DNA of 64,000 nt from Megalobrama amblycephala (Eukaryota > Chordata > Actinopteri > Cypriniformes > Xenocyprididae): the NCBI RefSeq assembly GCF_018812025.1, contig NC_063045.1:15186919-15250918 (forward strand), written 5' to 3'. The notes beneath the pieces were generated by a model that was not told the DNA's origin, searched no databases, and saw only the letters and a program-made list of their open reading frames with translations. The translations under genes and the position numbers were made by a program. Below are positions 1 through 57,256 of the stretch, piece by piece. Each line of letters begins with the position of its first letter. Position 1 is the first letter of the stretch.

Positions 1-795
1 CGGGCGTGCTAGTGCATGCCAGGGCCGGTCGCGTTTCCAGTAGCCGCTTTTCCACTGTCGGGCCAGTGCGAGCCAGGGCTAACAGCGTGACAGGCTGGGC
101 CTATGGCCACAGACCTTAGACCAAATTGCGTTTCCACTGCCGGTCCGCTGGCTCCGCAGCGCTGATCTAAAAACCGCCCTTAAACACACCTCCCTTGATC
201 AAACGTCACACAACCCAACCCATTTCAGCGTGTAGACCAGCACCTGACTACGATTAGCTCCGCCTTTCACCTCGACCGCGCCTCAAGCCCCAGCTGGCCC
301 GCTTTGGACCAAAGTTTTTTGGCACCGAGGAAGCACCGAAGAGGCACGATCAAGCCCCGGAAGTGACAGTAGCCGTGTTTCCACTGCCGGGCCAAAGGCG
401 GGCGTGCTAGTGCGTGCCAGGGCCAGTCGCGTTTCCACTGTCACTTCCGGGGCTTGATCGTGCCTCTTCGGTGCTTCCTCGGTGCCAAAGGCACGGGTTT
501 TTCGGCCCGCCGAAAACCTTGGTCCAAAGCGGGCCAGCTGGGGCTTGAGGCGCAGTCGAGGTGAAAGGCGGAGCTAATCGTAGTCAGGTGATGGTCTACA
601 TGCTGAAATGGGTTGGGTTGTGTGACGTTTGTCAAGGGATAAGGGCGGTTTTTAGTCAGCGCTGCGGAGCTAGTGGACTGACAGTGGAAACGCAATTTGA
701 TTTTGGCCTTGGTGCCTAAGGTCTGTGGCCATAGGCCCAGCCCAGCACGCTGTTAGCCCTGGCTGCACTGCCCAACAGTGGAAAAGCGGCTAATG
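1..795. mobile_element. Large imperfect foldback (inverted-repeat) element
   Basis: About 40-370 is nearly the reverse complement of about 440-795: for example TAGCCGCTTTTCCACTGT near 41 pairs with ACAGTGGAAAAGCGGCTA near 776, and GGGGCTTGATCGTGCC near 449 pairs with GGCACGATCAAGCCCC near 342. Positions 1-30 also recur as a direct repeat at about 397-430. No transposase is encoded; the small minus-strand reading frame inside is a by-product of the GC-rich arms. It lies in btbd2 intron 5. Probably a non-autonomous DNA transposon, superfamily not assignable from sequence alone. Confidence 0.75.
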
Positions 796-799
796 TATC

Positions 800-1001
800 A
801 TCAGGGGCCACGGGTATTAATTTTGTTTTGAATCTCAAAGTGACGGCACCCATTGACTTCCATTATATCAATCACAGAAGACGACAGTTTCAGCTTCTTT
901 ACTGTTCTACTGAAGAAAAAAAAAGGCACCTACATCTTGGATGGCCTGAGAGTGAGTAACTTAACAGCAAATTTTCATTTTTGGGTGAATTATCCCTTTA
1001 A
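800..1001. repeat. Interspersed foldback-repeat end (AAGGGATAATTCACCC family)
   Basis: Ends in a fragment whose reverse complement reads TTAAAGGGATAATTCACCCA, the terminus shared by many copies in this window (near 12870, 34070, 35335, 43040, 63974). It appears to interrupt a second repeat that continues at 1002. Confidence 0.6.
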
Positions 1002-1115
1002 ACACACTTGAACCAGCTAATCAACGTCTTCAGGATTACTAGAATCTTCAAGGCAGGTGTTTTGGAGCAGGTTGGAGTTACACTCTGCACGACAGTGGCC
1101 CTCCAGGAGAAGCTT
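1002..1115. repeat. Partial hAT-like MITE (CCTGCAGAGTTTGG type)
   Basis: The run from ACACACTTGAACCAGC to GTGGCCCTCCAGGAG aligns by eye with the right half of the copy at 56358-56480. Only one end is present; the other was probably cut off by the insertion of the repeat before it. Confidence 0.6.
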
Positions 1116-1255
1116 AGACTATCAGATCCACTTTTGAGAAAAGCATTCAGGAAATTGTTTCATAACTGTAATAATTCCCACAATACAAATACTTTGATTA
1201 CAGTTAATAAGTCGACAACAAGGTAAACTGGCATCAAGGATTTGATGAAAATTAC

Positions 1256-3497
<2,242 letters not shown>

Positions 3498-4047
3498 CTT
3501 GGATGGTGAACACTGCAGGCTTTGCTGGAATAAACATACACAACAGCGCATAACCAGAAATACTGGCCAAATGACTGCCTTCCCACAAGAGACTTGAACA
3601 TCATCGAACCCCTTTTTAATTAGTTTGGCCTTCCTGTCTGTAATTAATTTTAGTTTTCATGCTTAGGTAGTGACAGTTTTATTCTCTAGCTGACGATTTA
3701 TTGGAGAGGAGGCAGGTGTTCTTGGAAATTTCTTATTTTAGAAAGTGTAAATGTGGACAGTGGCATGAAACTGAGAGCAACTTTTCCCACATGTCACAAA
3801 TTAAGTGTTTTAATTCAGTTAAACCATATGAAGCCGATAACAGTTACTAGAAGTGTGTGAATAGCAGGCTGCAATTCTACAGGTTCTTGACTCGCATCCG
3901 TTTTTTCTTTATTTTTTACCTGTTTTTTATTTTATCATTATATTTATATTCAATAAATATAATTTTGTTTTCTTTTATAGAATCTATTATGAGAATACCT
4001 ATAACTTCGAAGGTCACCACAGTAATGCAAAAAAATTCCCACAAACC

Positions 4048-4050
<3 letters not shown>

Positions 4051-4105
<55 letters not shown>
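4051..4105. repeat. (TA)n microsatellite
   Basis: An uninterrupted AT-dinucleotide tract of about 55 bp. The Tyr/Ile-repeat reading frames across it are artefacts. Confidence 0.95.
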
Positions 4106-4107
<2 letters not shown>

Positions 4108-4150
4108 AATTTTAAATTGTGATTTAGGTAAAATCTTAAATTTGAAGGAA

Positions 4151-4159
<9 letters not shown>

Positions 4160-4213
<54 letters not shown>
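4160..4213. repeat. (TA)n microsatellite abutting the Tc1 left end
   Basis: A tract of about 54 bp ending where the left inverted repeat of the Tc1-like element begins. Tc1 elements insert at TA, so the tract may be the pre-existing target or an expansion of the duplicated TA. Confidence 0.9.
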
Positions 4214-4214
<1 letters not shown>

Positions 4215-5663
4215 CGGAAATGAGTACATCCCCCTTGAAAAGTAACATTTTAAACAATATCATTGAACACAAAAACTATTTTCAAAATGTTGACAAGACT
4301 AAGTTTTATATAACATCTGTTTATAACTTAGAGAACAACATTTTCAGTTTTACTCAAATTAGGGTGATGCATAAATGAGTACACCCCACTGAAAGTCTCT
4401 GGAGCAAAGCTAAATTTTAGACTACAAATGTCTAATTTAACAAGAATTCAACCACAGGTGAGTCTAATTATTCATTACACAGGTGTCCAGCAGACAGTTG
4501 CCTATAAACGGGTGTTAAAACCCCTTCCCATTTCATGCTGTCAGCAATGGCACCACATGGAAGAGAAATGTCACAAGACCTGAGAAAGAAAATAATTTCT
4601 CTACACCAGAAAGGTGAAGGCTACAAGAAGATCAGCAAAGCTTTACTTATCAGTCAGAATACTGTAGCAAAAGTGGTACAAAAATTTAAAAAAAGATGGA
4701 ACTGCAACAATCTCACAGAGATGTCCAGGTTGTCCACAAAATTTAACACCTCGACGGGAGCGTCTTCTGATGAGAAGGGTTGAAGAAAATCGGCATGCAA
4801 GTTCACTGCAGTTCTCTAAAGAAGTAGAAAGCCAACCTGAGGTGACTATTTCCCATGACACTGCAGAGGAATGGCATGCATGGGTGCCGTCCACGAAAGA
4901 AGCCTCTCCTAAAGCTCAGGCACAAACAAGCCCGCCTAGAGTTTGCCAGGGCCCAAGCTGACAAAGACGAAGACTACTGGGACTATAAAGAAAAATGCAT
5001 GGTGCCTACAGTGAAACATGGTGGTGACAGTGTCCTTATGTGGGGCTGCATGAGTGCTGCTGGTGTCGGGGAGCTGCATTTCATTGATGGCATCATGAAT
5101 TCACAGATGTACTGCTTTATACTGAGAGAGAAGATGCTACCGTCACTCCGTGCCCTTAGTCATCGTTGGATTTCTGAAGAACAGGGTGAAAGTGATTCAG
5201 CTCCTGATCTGAACCCATTCGAACACCTATGGGGAATTCTGAAGAGACAAGTTGAGCATCACTCTCCATCCAGCATCCAGTCTCTAAAAGAGGTCATTCT
5301 TGAAGAATGGAAAAAGATAGATGTTGCAAAATGTCGCCAACTTGTTCATTCCATGCCTAGAAGACTTGGTGCTGTCATTAAAAACCATGGAGGCCATACA
5401 AACTACTAGATGTAGTAGTTTTTGTAGTCTAATATTTAGCTTTGCTCCAGAGACTTTCAGCGGGGTGTACTCCTCACCCTAATTTGAGTAAAACTGAAAA
5501 ATGTGTAATCTAAGTTCTATTATTAACCTTACTTTCATGTTATAAGTTAAACAGATGTCATAGTAAACTTAGTCTTGTCAACATTTTGGAAATAGTTTTT
5601 GTGTTTGAGATTGTTTAAAATGTTACTTTTCAAAGGGGGTGTACTCATGTACGCTGAGCACTG
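4214..5663 (+). mobile_element. Tc1/mariner-like transposon, inactive copy
   Basis: Long terminal inverted repeats of about 200 bp: left 4214-4422 pairs with right about 5425-5663. For example GTACACCCCACTGAAAGTCT near 4379 pairs with AGACTTTCAGCGGGGTGTAC near 5452, and AAAAGTAACATTTTAAACAAT near 4238 pairs with its complement near 5613. The right end abuts a TA (5664-5665). It sits in the btbd2-hmg20b spacer and contains a broken transposase. Confidence 0.9.
4547..5409 (+). pseudogene. Tc1-like transposase remnant
   Basis: Three reading-frame fragments. About 4547-4783 carries the N-terminal helix-turn-helix ([20 protein letters not shown]), about 4770-4961 a shifted middle, and about 4855-5409 the C-terminus with VPTVKHGGDSVLMWGCMSAA and SAPDLNPFEHLWGILK. 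The segment that should hold the first catalytic Asp (WSDE-type motif) is missing between EDYW and DYKEK, and the QxDND-type second Asp is replaced by unrelated sequence. Only the terminal Glu motif (NPFEHLW) survives. The copy cannot encode an active DDE enzyme. Confidence 0.9.
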
Positions 5664-7740
5664 TATATAGCCTATACTTTTTTCTTTTTTTTTAAACATT
5701 CAATAACTTTTCAGATTTATTTAAATATAAAGTCTTCTAACAATAAACATATTTCATGTTTCCTCCAAACTATTTTTTTTTTTCTTTTTCTTGAGTATCA
5801 AGACAGGCACAATGAAAGGTCAGTGAACATTTATGAATTGTGTGTGGCACAAACACATTATCTTTGCTTGAAGATAACCTGTGTAATTTTGGCCAAATTA
5901 AAGATACGTTGTGTAAAAATCTACATATGTGGTGCATGCAGAATTTAACAGGTCACACAAACATTTTAAACATTTGTCTTCAGGTTAAAGTAGAAAAACT
6001 AAAATGTTTTTGGGTGGCTATACCTCTCAGTATAGTGCTTTGAAAATCAACAATTACTAATCGCATTTAAAGGTGAATCCAGTTATAAGGGAAAGGAAAA
6101 CTAATGTGCATTCTAAAAATCAAAATAATTTGAATAATGTTTCTAGGATACATAATATTGACTCATTCCTACTTAAACAGGCTGAAATGTGTTTATTTTA
6201 TAAAACTTATTGTTTTGAGGATGTTACCATATAGACATTGGAGTTTTTTTGAGCTGCACAATTCTGAAAATTGATCATAATTTATTTTTTTATTTTTTTA
6301 AACAGAGAACACAATTACTAGGTTCTGACAAAATGTTAGTTGTTACAGTTTATTTAAAAATATAAAATAATTTGAATTATTTTTTAATCAGTTTGAATAA
6401 ATTTAATGGGAGGCACCGCAGTGCAACCTCAACATGAACAGCGTCAGCCAATACTGAGCCGTTTGGATGCAAACACGGAAGCGTTGCACTGCGTTCGCTG
6501 CGTCAACTGCGTAGGAGACTGACAGGGTAGAGAAGAAATTGTTGAAGTTGTTATTTTTGTTTTGTTTTTGCGCACAAAAAGTATTCTCGTCGCTTCATAA
6601 CATTAAGATTGAACCACTATAGTCACATAGACTATTTTAACAATGACTTTACTACTTCTCTGGACCTTGAATGTGGTTATTTCATTGCTTTCTATGGGAG
6701 CTAAAAAATTTAATAAAAAATATCTTAATTTGTGTTCTGAAGATGAATGAATGTCTTGCGGGTTTGGAACGACATGAGGGGAGTAATTAATGACAGAAAT
6801 TTCATTTTGGGGTGAACTAAGCCTTTAAGTGGTTTGCTCTAATGATCGGTTCTGTGAGAACGCATAGAGGAGCATGTCCATTGGCTGCAACGTGCAGATA
6901 TTATGGCCAATCATAAAAGTCGATTGCACAACAAACTGTAGAATACTCCGCTGCATTTTTTATTATATATTTTTTATTGCACAATGTTTTTGTGTTTAAT
7001 TCGAATCTCTTTCATAGGCTATTGAGTAAATAAAATATAGAAAACCTTTTTATTTCCTTAAAAAAAATCTAACCAATTTGAACTCGGACTCTGGGTGTAT
7101 ATACAAATAAATAATTATTAAAATATTTGATTAATTAACTTGATAGAGCAGTACAATTTTTATTTTATTTTTTGTTATTGCTGAGATTAATAATGCTACT
7201 TTTGCCAGTACAATGACAACAAAAGTAAATTATTCAATTTTATATAAAATCAATTATTTCTCCCACAGAATAAATGATTTTTGCATTTGCTATGACACTA
7301 CAAAACCATAGTTAATGTGCTAAAGTAAAACCAGTTAATTTTGTAGTTACTATAGTTTTACAACAAAAACCATAGTAAAACCATAGTTACATTTCATAAG
7401 AGGTTTATTAGACATGTAAATCATCAATAATTATTCATTTAAATTCCAAGGATTTAACACTACCTTATCATGAAGTACCGGAAATGCTAGAAACGTAAAG
7501 AAAAATAATTTATGTGAGATATCTCAGATTTAAAGAGAAGTTTAGTTGGTGTGATGGAAGGAAATAAAGGGTGCCTGTCTGTTCGAAAATATGACTTAAT
7601 GAACTGATTCAAGTTTACTCAATAATTTGTAGCCAAACTGTTGAATATAATTCTGTAGTCATAACAGAAAATGCTCTTAGGAAAGCGGCTTTGATCTTAT
7701 CCATAATAACAACTTTATTTCCAGTCATGCGCAATGCAAA
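5664..7740. other. AT-rich intergenic spacer with repeats
   Basis: No coding exons seen. The right end (6405-6828) finishes in a GGTGAACTAAGCCTTTAA terminus of the window's commonest foldback family. 7300-7400 is a low-complexity 'ACCATAGT' repeat. The remainder is unremarkable AT-rich DNA. Confidence 0.6.
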
Positions 7741-7760
7741 CGAAGCACGTTGCCGTTCAC

Positions 7761-7869
7761 CCCGCCCAACAAAACCCACAAACCAATCAAAACCTCCAAG
7801 GAACTGTCAATCAAACCAACGTTTGTGGCGGAGCTAGCGTGTGAGTTAAGAAAACAGGCACTAATTTAG
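7761..7869 (+). promoter_or_regulatory. hmg20b promoter and non-coding exon 1
   Basis: A GC box (CCCGCCC, 7761-7767) and a CCAAT box (7783-7787) precede a candidate untranslated exon that ends at a strong donor, TTTAG|GTAAGTG, after 7869. The transcription start is probably between about 7800 and 7840, but no TATA box fixes it. The next exon carries the start codon. Confidence 0.55.
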
Positions 7870-8648
7870 GTAAGTGTCTAATATTGTGTATTATCCGCAC
7901 GAACGATACTGATAAATACAAACAGATAGATATAAATATATTTAAATAAACTTTCGAAATGAAGACGCAATTTATTTAAGTCATCTGAGTTTCAGCAGAG
8001 GCTAGTTAGCTAACAATGCTACTTTAGCTAATAATAATAATAACCGGTGAAGCAGAGAGAAGTCATTTTTAAACATTATTGCACCAAAAACTCCAACTCA
8101 CCTGCACGCTTACATCTTTTATGTACAAAACACGAATAAGCCAACAGTCTGTTTATATAATGGCTGTGTTTCCAAAAATAAATAATGATGCCTATCTTGA
8201 TAACATTTTGCTGCCCAACAGTGTTATTTTAGTATCATTAGGATACCATAATAGTTTTCGTTAATATTTTAAATTAGTTTGTTTATATTTTCAATGTTCG
8301 TTAAAGTTTTAATAATTTTGTTTGGTCATTTTTATACATTTATTTTACTTCAGTACGTCAAGTTAAACTAAAATAAAACTAGCTGAAATAAAAGTTTAAG
8401 ATTTTTTTTTTTCCCAGTTAATGCTCATTTTATTTCAAGTAATGAAAAAGTTTTTTTGTTTTGTCAGTTTTAGATTTAGTTAACTATAATAACAATGCTA
8501 CCCAAATATGTAGTGGTAGATCTAAAAGTGCAAACATCACTGTTGCTTAAACGCAACCAATGCATGTGTGATATATATAAAAAAAAAAAAAAGTATTTAA
8601 TCCAGTCTGATACTCTTTAATTCTGTGTCCCAGAATTCCTTGAACTCC

Positions 8649-8666
8649 ATGTTATGGGTGGTGTAA
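8649..8666 (+). promoter_or_regulatory. Overlapping upstream ORF at the hmg20b start
   Basis: An ATG 5 nt upstream of the accepted start, in another frame, opens a five-codon ORF ending in TAA inside the hmg20b coding sequence. A ribosome starting there would miss the main ATG, so leaky scanning would be needed. Simple reading of the sequence; regulatory meaning is inferred. Confidence 0.45.
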
Positions 8667-11593
8667 AGCAAGAGCAAACTGATGCTCCTGCATCTAAAGA
8701 CTCTCAACACACTGACTCGGCACAGGAGGAGGTAAGATCAGGACTTCTTCAATAAACTTGTCTATTATATATCACAGAAGTAATTCAAATATGTAATTGA
8801 GTCATTGTAAAAGGTCAACATGGTCAAGCACACTTATATTTTCCTAAAACTCTCTTCCCAAATTTGATTCATATCAATTTGAGTTGTTACAGAATCAGTC
8901 GACTTCACAGCCGGTAAAGAAGCGAGGCTGGCCAAAAGGGAAGAAGAGAAAGAAGGTTTTACCAAATGGCCCCAAGGCTCCGGTTACTGGTTACGTGCGT
9001 TTCCTGAATGAGAGACGCGAACACATCCGAGCCCTTCACCCGGATCTTCCCTTCCCGGAAATTACCAAGAGACTCGGAGCAGAATGGAGCCGTCTGGCTC
9101 CTCATGATAAGCAGGTATTATTATTATTATTATATTTTCTGTGAATTGACAGACAAATTGTTTCCTTTTTAAGCTGGAATATCATCCTTCTGATGAAATT
9201 GAACTATTTTCTTTTTTTTTACAGCGCTACCTAGATGAAGCCGAAAGGGACAAAATGCAGTATGCACGAGAACTCAGGGAGTATCAGAAAAGTGAAGCTT
9301 ATCAGATCACATGTTCAAAAGTTCAGGACAAGAGAATAAAGAGAGGTGACACATTTTTTTGGTCTTATTTTAGTACTTTTCTGGTCATTTTTTTCCCATG
9401 TCTGTTTGTATTTGCCTTTTTGTGCAGTATGCTCTAATTTAGCAATGGTGCAAGTATTGGTTTTAGAGCGATCCATTTATTCTAATTTATTCATTCTAAA
9501 AAAAATTACAGAAGAGGTGGCTTCTGTCATTATCAATGCCAACAGTTCAGGATCTACAGGTTTTAAGGTAAGTGTACAAACAAAGCTTTTCAAATTCTTG
9601 GAAGACATGGAAATTGTTCTTGCAACCTGGCTCATGAAATGATTTCCTTCAGAACTCGGACTTCACAACCAGATTTGATGTCCCTATTTTCACAGAAGAA
9701 TTTCTTGACCAAAACAAAGGTAAGTTAGGTTTTTTTAGAGAGCCAACCATAAACCTCAACATGCAAGCTGTTTTGTTTTTTTTAAATTATGCAATTCCCA
9801 GCACGTGAAGCGGAGCTCCGACGACTGCGCAAGGCTAACGTGGAGTTTGAAGAGCAGAATGCGGTTCTCCAGAAGCACATTGCCGACATGTTCAGCGCTA
9901 AAGAGCGACTGGAAGCTGAACTGGGCCAGGATGAGCTTCGCACCCAGGCTCTACAGCGCCACCTACAGGCGATCAAACAGACACTGGTCAGCAGCCTGGC
10001 CACTGTACCCTTGCCAGGTTAGTACAAAACTGTGACCGTAATGCTAGTAACCTTGATAGATAATTTGTCGCAATGGGAAACAAATTTGTTTTTCATTCAG
10101 GCACGGGCGAGACACCATCGATTGGAACGCTGGACTCGTACCTGAGTCGCTTGAGTAGTGCTTTAGAGAGCAGGCCTCATGAGCATCGCGGCTTAGTCCT
10201 TAAGCTACAAGAGCTCTTAGCTCACCTAGACAGGTAAAAATTGTGCAACACTACTGGTCGGCAAAGAACACAAATTAAGTGCTTGAGTACAGATACCCTA
10301 ATAATCTATTACTCCAGTTAAAGTATAAGTACTCATTTTAAATTTTACTTGAGTATAAAAGTACTTGGTTATTAATGTACTTAACCCTCATGTTGTGTTC
10401 GGGTCATTTTGACCCGGAGATGATTTTTTTTCCCAAAAAAAATGTTAATGTTATCGCATTGGAATAAAACTTACTGACTTTGCTCACACTAAACTACTTC
10501 CAAAATAATTTGGGATAATTTTGTACTTTTTTGTAACCCCACCCCCCCACTTTATTACAGTTTTTCCTGGTCAAAAATGGCCGGCTTAAAAAAATAGCTT
10601 ATAAATCTCTCGTTATGCAATATTATCACCAAATATTGGATTCAATCTTTTTGTCAACTTGTTTTCTTTGGATTAGGTTTTGTATTTATTTTCGAAACTG
10701 ATTATCATATGCCCCATTGGTGTGTTTTTAGCATAAGGATAAAGTATTAAAAGTAAAAACATTCAAAAACGTGAATTTCCATACATTGGTCAATTTTGAT
10801 ATTTTTATGTTATTTGGCTTTTCATAACATTAATTTCAGACTAGTGGAAAGAAAGAATGCAAAATACACTTTTAAGTGTTTATCTATTTGCATATTTGTA
10901 TTTCAATTGCAATACATATATTTTCTCAAAATGTGTTTTTTTTCTTCACGCACTAGCATGAGCCAGAAATCTCCACTTTAGTATATACATACACAAAACT
11001 TTACAGTTTTATTATTACTAATTATATTCTGAAGGTTTTTAAAGAGTGTTTTTGTTTCCCTGTATATAATTAGCCTGATTTTATACAGCATTTTAGTGAT
11101 AAAAAGAGATATCCAAAATCCCCTCTCAAAACTTTTGACACTAGTATGTCAACAAAATGAAATAGTAAAATAAAACTTAGCTTTATTGTATGTTCAGATT
11201 TTTGTTCTGGAAATGTATGCAAATTATTTCATTTTTAATTAGATAATTCCTGGTTTACATATTTAAAAATAACATTTCAGAAAATGTAATACAAAAAAAG
11301 TTTTTACTGTAATCAATCAACTGGGGAAGTCTGTGATATCTGTTAGTTCTATTAGTTTGATCTGCGGTGTCTTGCCTTAATTCAACTGTGCAACAAGTGT
11401 AAATAAAATATAACAGTATTTTAAATAAAGTACAGATACTTGAAAAATGTTCTTAAGTAAAATAGTAAAAAGTAAAAAAAAATGGAGTAAAAATACTTTG
11501 TTACTCTCTGTCTTCCACTGCATAAGCTCATACTATCTGGTAGTCATCGTTTCTTCTTTTTCTTCTTCTTTTTCTTCCAGTGAGAAGCTTTGA
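8654..11593 (+). CDS. hmg20b: HMG box protein 20B (BRAF35)
   Basis: Coding exons: 8654-8731, 8893-9114, 9225-9345, 9512-9567, 9653-9719, 9802-10017, 10101-10233, 11581-11593. Phases agree throughout, giving 301 aa plus stop, close to the human length of about 317. A basic stretch ([13 protein letters not shown], residues 35-47) precedes one HMG box (about 54-122, [16 protein letters not shown]). [15 protein letters not shown] follows, then a heptad-rich coiled coil (about 182-250, [20 protein letters not shown]). The C-terminal [12 protein letters not shown] matches HMG20B rather than HMG20A. Known role: subunit of the LSD1-CoREST-HDAC complex that binds DNA and represses neuronal genes in non-neuronal cells; the coiled coil contacts partners. 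Residues 4-7 (VKQE) fit a SUMO consensus. The last coding exon has only four codons plus stop. unc13a lies downstream in the same orientation. Confidence 0.95.
10270..11520. repeat. Nested repeats in hmg20b intron 8
   Basis: An outer repeat (AGTACAGATAC / AAAGTATAAGTACT at 10290-10380, resuming at about 11400-11520 with AAGTACAGATACTTGAAAA) appears split by a second element. The second element begins at about 10384 with CCCTCATGTTGTGTTCGGGT, followed by CATTTTGACCC. No coding capacity seen. Confidence 0.6.
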
Positions 11594-12248
11594 AGGGTGG
11601 GATCTAAAGGTTTTACATCAGGCTGACCAAAGTATTCAGGAGGCCTGGGACCCCCATGATCTGCCTCGAATGTGTCTGCCTCACAAGGTGCAACAAGGGC
11701 CATACGGTTACGGTTTAATTGGATATTTTCACACGGCTAGCTCGACCGATAAGCTAATTTGTTAACACTGGTGCCAGCGGATTCTAAACTTCTTGACATT
11801 AATCACCTAATGAACCATATTGCTGTTTTGACAATTACAGCAGATCATGTGAAGACTAACTCCAGAACCACAGAAAGCATGGATTAAAGATATTGTTTTG
11901 AAATGTAAAGTGCAGTGTTTTACATTGGTTATCCTGAAGCCTTACTGCACAGCGCTATGGATTGCAAGAAGCTCTTGAGAATTTCTGCGCCATGATTTTT
12001 ACTCTAAACATTGAGTAACATTCTTAGTCATAATGTTTTCTGAATTAAAATTCCTGAATAATGTTTATTTTTGGTTGTATTCCCTTTTGAACAAAACTTA
12101 AATCAGTTGGCATTGCAAAAAGTGATGAATTCTAGCATTAAAATATTTAATGTGTCAGAGTTTACACTGCTTTAAGTGATGTACTTGAATTTTTTGACTG
12201 TATGAATTATTTTAATATGGGGGGAAAAAACTTTTGGTGGAAAAAGAT

Positions 12249-12254
12249 AATAAA
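12249..12254 (+). terminator. hmg20b poly(A) signal AATAAA
   Basis: The first canonical AATAAA downstream of the stop codon, about 655 bp after it, followed within 40 bp by T-rich DNA. A second AATAAATAAA lies at about 12606. Confidence 0.65.
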
Positions 12255-12664
12255 ATCAGGTAAGAATGGCTTTGCTTTCTTTTAAATTATTTCATTGTTT
12301 TTCTGTGGTTGAATCTATATCCAGTAGAGGGTGACATTGACCACAACATAAAGAAAGGTCTTATAGTCTGAAGAAAAAAGGGAGTGTTCCCTTGAGCAAA
12401 AAAACTCATCCTTTGGAATTACATTTTTGGTACATCGTATTTAACTTTTTTTCCCCTCCGAGCTTAAGAATAGACTGTGACTTACTGAGTCACAGCTAAA
12501 ACATATGAAAATCATATAAAATGTCATATAAAATGATTTAATAAATCACAATTGACCTGCAAAAGGTCATTTTAATTGTATAATTGCTAATTGTTGTTTT
12601 GAAAGATAATAAATAAATATATATTATAATTTTTCTCAAAAAATTAGGAAAAGTCATAAAAGAA

Positions 12665-12869
12665 GATAATATTATGGACAGACCACCTCAGTCACCATTC
12701 ACTTTGATATAATCTTTTTCGATAATAAAAGTTAATGGAGACTGAGGCCGGCGTTCACTGTTCATTTGTGTTTCACAGAATAAAGTCAGTCATACGAGTT
12801 TGAAACAACATGGCGGTGAGTAAATGATGACAATATTTTATTATATTTTTGGGTGAACTGTCCCTTTAA
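12665..12869. repeat. Interspersed foldback-repeat copy
   Basis: Contains CAGTCACCATTCACTTTG and ends TGGGTGAACTGTCCCTTTAA, the family terminus. Lies between hmg20b and unc13a. Related fragments occur near 47455 and 15720. Confidence 0.6.
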
Positions 12870-13124
12870 GTTAGCAGTTCGCCCTATTAAAAACAGGCCT
12901 TGCAGTCTGTCCGACCCCCAAAGCCTTTTTTAGGATTATTTATATTAAAACAGTGTTTCATTAATTGCCGACCGTATCGGAGCACTTTTAAATGTGCAGA
13001 TTTAAGTACTGCTCCACACTTCGGCTGGGTTCTACTGGGTTAAATAACTAGAAAGGAGTGGAGAGGCGTCCTCGTGCTCTGCTGCTGTCACTCACAGCAT
13101 CGCCCGCGTGCACAGCTTGGACAG

Positions 13125-13200
13125 TGACGTCACGGTAGTAGCTATCCTCGCGGCGGCGGTGCTGAACAAGATGGCTGTGCGTCGCGTTACGAGCGGCTGA
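13125..13200 (+). promoter_or_regulatory. unc13a promoter/5'UTR elements: CRE, YY1-like site, uORF
   Basis: A perfect palindromic CRE (TGACGTCA, 13125-13132) is followed by a GCGGCGGCGG run and an AAGATGGCTG YY1-like motif (from 13168). The ATG in that motif (13171) opens a nine-codon uORF ending at TGA 13198-13200, well before the main ATG at 13455. If transcription starts between the CRE and the YY1 motif, the uORF is in the 5'UTR. A CRE fits activity-regulated neuronal expression, but this is inference. Confidence 0.55.
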
Positions 13201-13454
13201 AAAAACAGCGCTAACATTCACACATAGCCCGGCTAACAGCGGTTTACATCGAGAGGGTGATTGAAAACGCCCTCGGATTGAATTATCTGAAGTAATCCGA
13301 ATAGTAGCTGCTGTTATTTTTGTATATTTTGGGGTAGAGTTTGAAAACGGGAAGGGGAGGTTTCTCAACATAAAAAAAATCCCATAAATCGTTTTAAGAA
13401 CAGTTTTATTATCCAAACTATCTGAAAAGGGCGCGGATAATAATAAACAAAGAG

Positions 13455-57256
<43,802 letters not shown>

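Noticed and set aside
441..695. 84-aa minus-strand ORF at the left edge
   Set aside because: Lies wholly in one arm of the foldback element; a repeat by-product.
3857..4378. Open reading frames of 118-173 aa with long Tyr-Ile repeats on both strands
   Set aside because: They are translations of (TA)n microsatellites; no codon bias, no homology and present on both strands.
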